DNA of 7,732 bases from Synergistales bacterium (lineage in GTDB: Bacteria; Synergistota; Synergistia; Synergistales; Aminobacteriaceae), in the NCBI GenBank assembly GCA_025997935.1, contig BNVG01000098.1:1-7732 (forward strand). Direction: 5' to 3'. A program made the translations under genes and the position numbers. Positions 6,497 through 7,732 of this stretch are shown here, in pieces. Position 1 is the first letter of the stretch. The number at the start of each line of letters is the position of its first letter. The notes beneath the pieces are model-generated. The model was given only the letters and a program-made list of their open reading frames with translations. It searched no databases and was not told the DNA's origin.

Positions 6497-6531
6497 ATGC
6501 TGTCCGACTTTTTATTCCGAGAGGAGACAAA

Positions 6532-6954
6532 ATGATAACGTTGCCCGAGGAGATAAACCTCGCTATCCGAGCGGAGGGAGAGCGCACCTACCCCAACGAA
6601 TGCTGCGGATTTATTTTCGGCAAATCAGAGGAGCGTGGCGAGGATACTTACAGATCGGCCACTGAGATTTTGCCGATAGACAACGCGCGCGAGGCCGAGG
6701 AGCGGCATCATAGGTTTGTTATCGGCCCCGACGACTTCATGGCGGCGGAAAGGGAGGCGCGGAAAAAGGGATTGGACGTGCTGGGCTTTTATCACTCACA
6801 CCCCAATTGGTTTTCACGCCCTTCCGACTACGACAGAGAACACGCGCTTCCGTTTTACTCCTACGTTATTTTGAGCGTGGAAAGGGGCCGGGCGGCGGAG
6901 CTTACAAGCTGGGAACTTACGTCCGACCGCGAGTTATTTGTTCAAGAACTATAA
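6532..6954 (+). CDS. JAMM/MPN+ (peptidase M67) metalloprotease acting on a sulfur carrier
   Basis: The 140-residue protein is a minimal JAMM domain. The motif is complete: Glu23 in NECCGFIFG, then His88-Ser-His90, seven residues, Ser98, two residues and Asp101 (HSHPNWFSRPSDYD), the zinc and catalytic set. Bacterial relatives include Mec+ of Mycobacterium (releases cysteine from CysO-Cys), QbsD (removes two residues after the Gly-Gly of QbsE) and HcyD of Wolinella (processes HcyS). The next gene encodes a carrier with a masked Gly-Gly, which makes a QbsD/HcyD-like trimming role likely; cleavage of a carrier-amino acid adduct is also possible. The ATG at 6532 has GAGGAG five bases upstream. Longer in-frame starts would require translating through the terminator hairpin. 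It ends 20 bases before the carrier start. Confidence 0.93.
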   Translation: MITLPEEINLAIRAEGERTYPNECCGFIFGKSEERGEDTYRSATEILPIDNAREAEERHHRFVIGPDDFMAAEREARKKGLDVLGFYHSHPNWFSRPSDYDREHALPFYSYVILSVERGRAAELTSWELTSDRELFVQEL

Positions 6955-6974
6955 AAATCAGGGGGAGATATACT

Positions 6975-7265
6975 ATGCCGGTTTTTATTCAAATTCCAAC
7001 GGCGTTGCGCGCGCTGACGGATAAGCAGTCCGAGGTGGCGGCGGAGGGCGCGACTGTTGGCGCGGCTGTCGAATCTCTTGCCGCGTCCTATCCTGACATC
7101 AAGAAGCACCTGTACGACGAAAACGGCGTTCTTCGCTCTTTCGTCAATATCTATTTCGGGGATACGAACATCAAAAACTTAGACGGGCTCGACACGCCGC
7201 TTAAAGACGGAGATAAGATAATGCTCGTTCCGGCTATCGCCGGCGGGGACGGGACATGGGTATAA
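6975..7265 (+). CDS. MoaD/ThiS-like sulfur carrier with five-residue C-terminal extension
   Basis: The 96-residue protein has the ubiquitin-like sulfur-carrier pattern: an N-terminal strand MPVFIQIPTALR, a central helix ATVGAAVESLAASYPDIKK, SFVNIYFG, and the closing DGDKIMLVPAIAGG, in which Gly90-Gly91 would be adenylated by the E1 partner and turned into a thiocarboxylate. Five further residues, DGTWV (92-96), follow, so the C terminus is blocked as made. QbsE (Gly-Gly plus two residues) and HcyS are known carriers that need trimming by a JAMM protease, and such a protease is encoded directly upstream. ATG with GGAG at 6964-6967, seven bases away. The last ten bases overlap the E1 gene, and the Gly-Gly codons supply the G-rich stretch before its ATG. 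CysO/HcyS-type function in cysteine or homocysteine synthesis is inferred from neighbours. Confidence 0.93.
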   Translation: MPVFIQIPTALRALTDKQSEVAAEGATVGAAVESLAASYPDIKKHLYDENGVLRSFVNIYFGDTNIKNLDGLDTPLKDGDKIMLVPAIAGGDGTWV

Positions 7266-7669
7266 TCGCCGAAGAACGCTTAACCGACCTTACGCACGAC
7301 GAAATATCGCGATACAGCCGTCATTTGCTGCTGGCCGAAATAGGTATCGAAGGGCAAAAACGCCTGAGGGCCGCGCGGGTATTGATAGTGGGGACAGGTG
7401 GCCTCGGCGCGCCTTTGGCTCTTTATCTCGCGGCGGCGGGAGTGGGTACGCTCGGCATCTTAGACTTCGACTTCGTGGAGGCCTCGAACCTTCAGCGTCA
7501 GATAATCCACGGCACAAAGGACATCGACAGGCCAAAAGTAGCCTCAGCCCAAGACCGTATCCGCGCACTGAACCCGGGCGTCAAAGTCGTCACGCACAAC
7601 ACGTACCTTTCCCGCGACAACGCCCTGGTTCAGTGCCCCGCTACGGCCTTGCGCTTAGTCTACTTTTAG
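7256..7669 (+). CDS. ThiF/MoeB/HesA-family E1-like activating enzyme, truncated by fold-back
   Basis: This enzyme should adenylate the carrier's C-terminal glycine and pass sulfur to it in the cytosol. Visible are the N-terminal helix EISRYSRHLLLAEIGIEGQKRL, the nucleotide-binding loop VLIVGTGGLGAP (Gly46-Gly51 region), LDFDFVEASNLQRQII (Asp70, Asn78, Arg81) and DRPKVASAQDRIRALNP with Lys94. Homologous sequence stops at about residue 122 (base 7620). The remaining residues up to the TAG at 7669 are read from the inverted copy of the gene itself and are not native. Full-length relatives have about 240-270 residues or more, so the catalytic cysteine and zinc-binding parts are missing. The ATG overlaps the carrier gene by ten bases, so translation is likely coupled. 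Start and family are secure; the exact subtype is not. Confidence 0.93.
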   Translation: MGIIAEERLTDLTHDEISRYSRHLLLAEIGIEGQKRLRAARVLIVGTGGLGAPLALYLAAAGVGTLGILDFDFVEASNLQRQIIHGTKDIDRPKVASAQDRIRALNPGVKVVTHNTYLSRDNALVQCPATALRLVYF

Positions 7670-7732
7670 CCTGGCGATGTCCTTTGTGTCGTGGATTCTC
7701 TGACGCTGAAGGTTCGAGGGCTCCACGAAGTC
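7469..7732. repeat. Imperfect 112-bp inverted repeat at the right edge (likely chimeric fold-back)
   Basis: Bases 7621-7732 are the reverse complement of 7469-7580 with 13 mismatches and no gaps (about 88% identity), around a 40-base loop (7581-7620). The direct copy encodes intact E1 sequence. The inverted copy would carry a stop codon and several radical changes. Nine of 13 differences fall on second codon positions, two each on first and third, and ten lie in the half nearest the loop. That pattern suggests poor-quality sequence from a chimeric molecule rather than a diverged gene copy. Confidence 0.92.

Noticed and set aside
6457..6531. Longer JAMM protein starting at TTG 6457
   Set aside because: It would require translating through the terminator stem and U-tract, lacks a Shine-Dalgarno, and the ATG at 6532 has a good one at normal family length.
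6807..6974. Sulfur carrier starting far upstream inside the JAMM gene
   Set aside because: The ATG at 6975 has a GGAG site and begins exactly at the conserved first strand; the upstream frame is a shadow of the JAMM coding sequence.
7621..7732. A second, divergent E1 gene on the minus strand
   Set aside because: The copy contains an in-frame stop, its differences are concentrated at second codon positions, and it is symmetrical with the adjacent gene; this is a fold-back rather than a paralogue.

Overview
The window reads as a short contig (or contig pair of ends) from an anaerobe-like, motile bacterium of moderate GC content. A Synergistota- or Firmicutes-like origin is my guess from the pairing of an AMIN/Amidase_3 cell-wall amidase with a GerMN-domain membrane protein and from the frequent TTG starts; nothing here fixes the taxon. 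Both window ends are inverted fold-backs (1-364 and 7469-7732) that cut real genes in half. They look like amplification or assembly chimeras rather than biology, so the terminal ~80 bases on the left and ~110 on the right should not be read as native sequence.

Left block, all on the minus strand from about 4900 down to 84: cheW, a PHP-domain phosphoesterase, a low-specificity L-threonine aldolase, an N-acetylmuramoyl-L-alanine amidase and a GerMN-domain membrane protein. Spacing is tight (a 4-base ATGA overlap between aldolase and amidase, 14 bases between amidase and GerMN gene), which suggests one transcription unit driven by an extended -10 promoter near 4905. Two genes, cheW and the aldolase, start with TTG behind strong Shine-Dalgarno sequences.

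Middle: a roughly 220-base AT-rich divergent region (4835-5056) with back-to-back extended -10 promoters and three copies of AATTTGAT between them.

Right block, plus strand: a PLP enzyme of the cystathionine gamma-synthase family, then a leader region, then a JAMM/M67 metalloprotease, a MoaD/ThiS-like sulfur carrier and a ThiF/MoeB-like E1 enzyme (truncated). This combination matches the logic of protein-thiocarboxylate sulfur transfer for cysteine or homocysteine synthesis. Here the carrier's Gly-Gly is hidden by a five-residue tail (DGTWV), so the neighbouring protease is the natural candidate to unmask it.

The most interesting element is the leader at 6277-6531. It has a consensus -35/-10 promoter, a short leader ORF with its own Shine-Dalgarno and a Met-Met-Cys run, a hairpin, and a strong intrinsic terminator whose 5' arm can instead pair with a segment inside the leader ORF. 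This looks like a ribosome-mediated attenuator sensing sulfur amino acids and controlling the JAMM-carrier-E1 genes.
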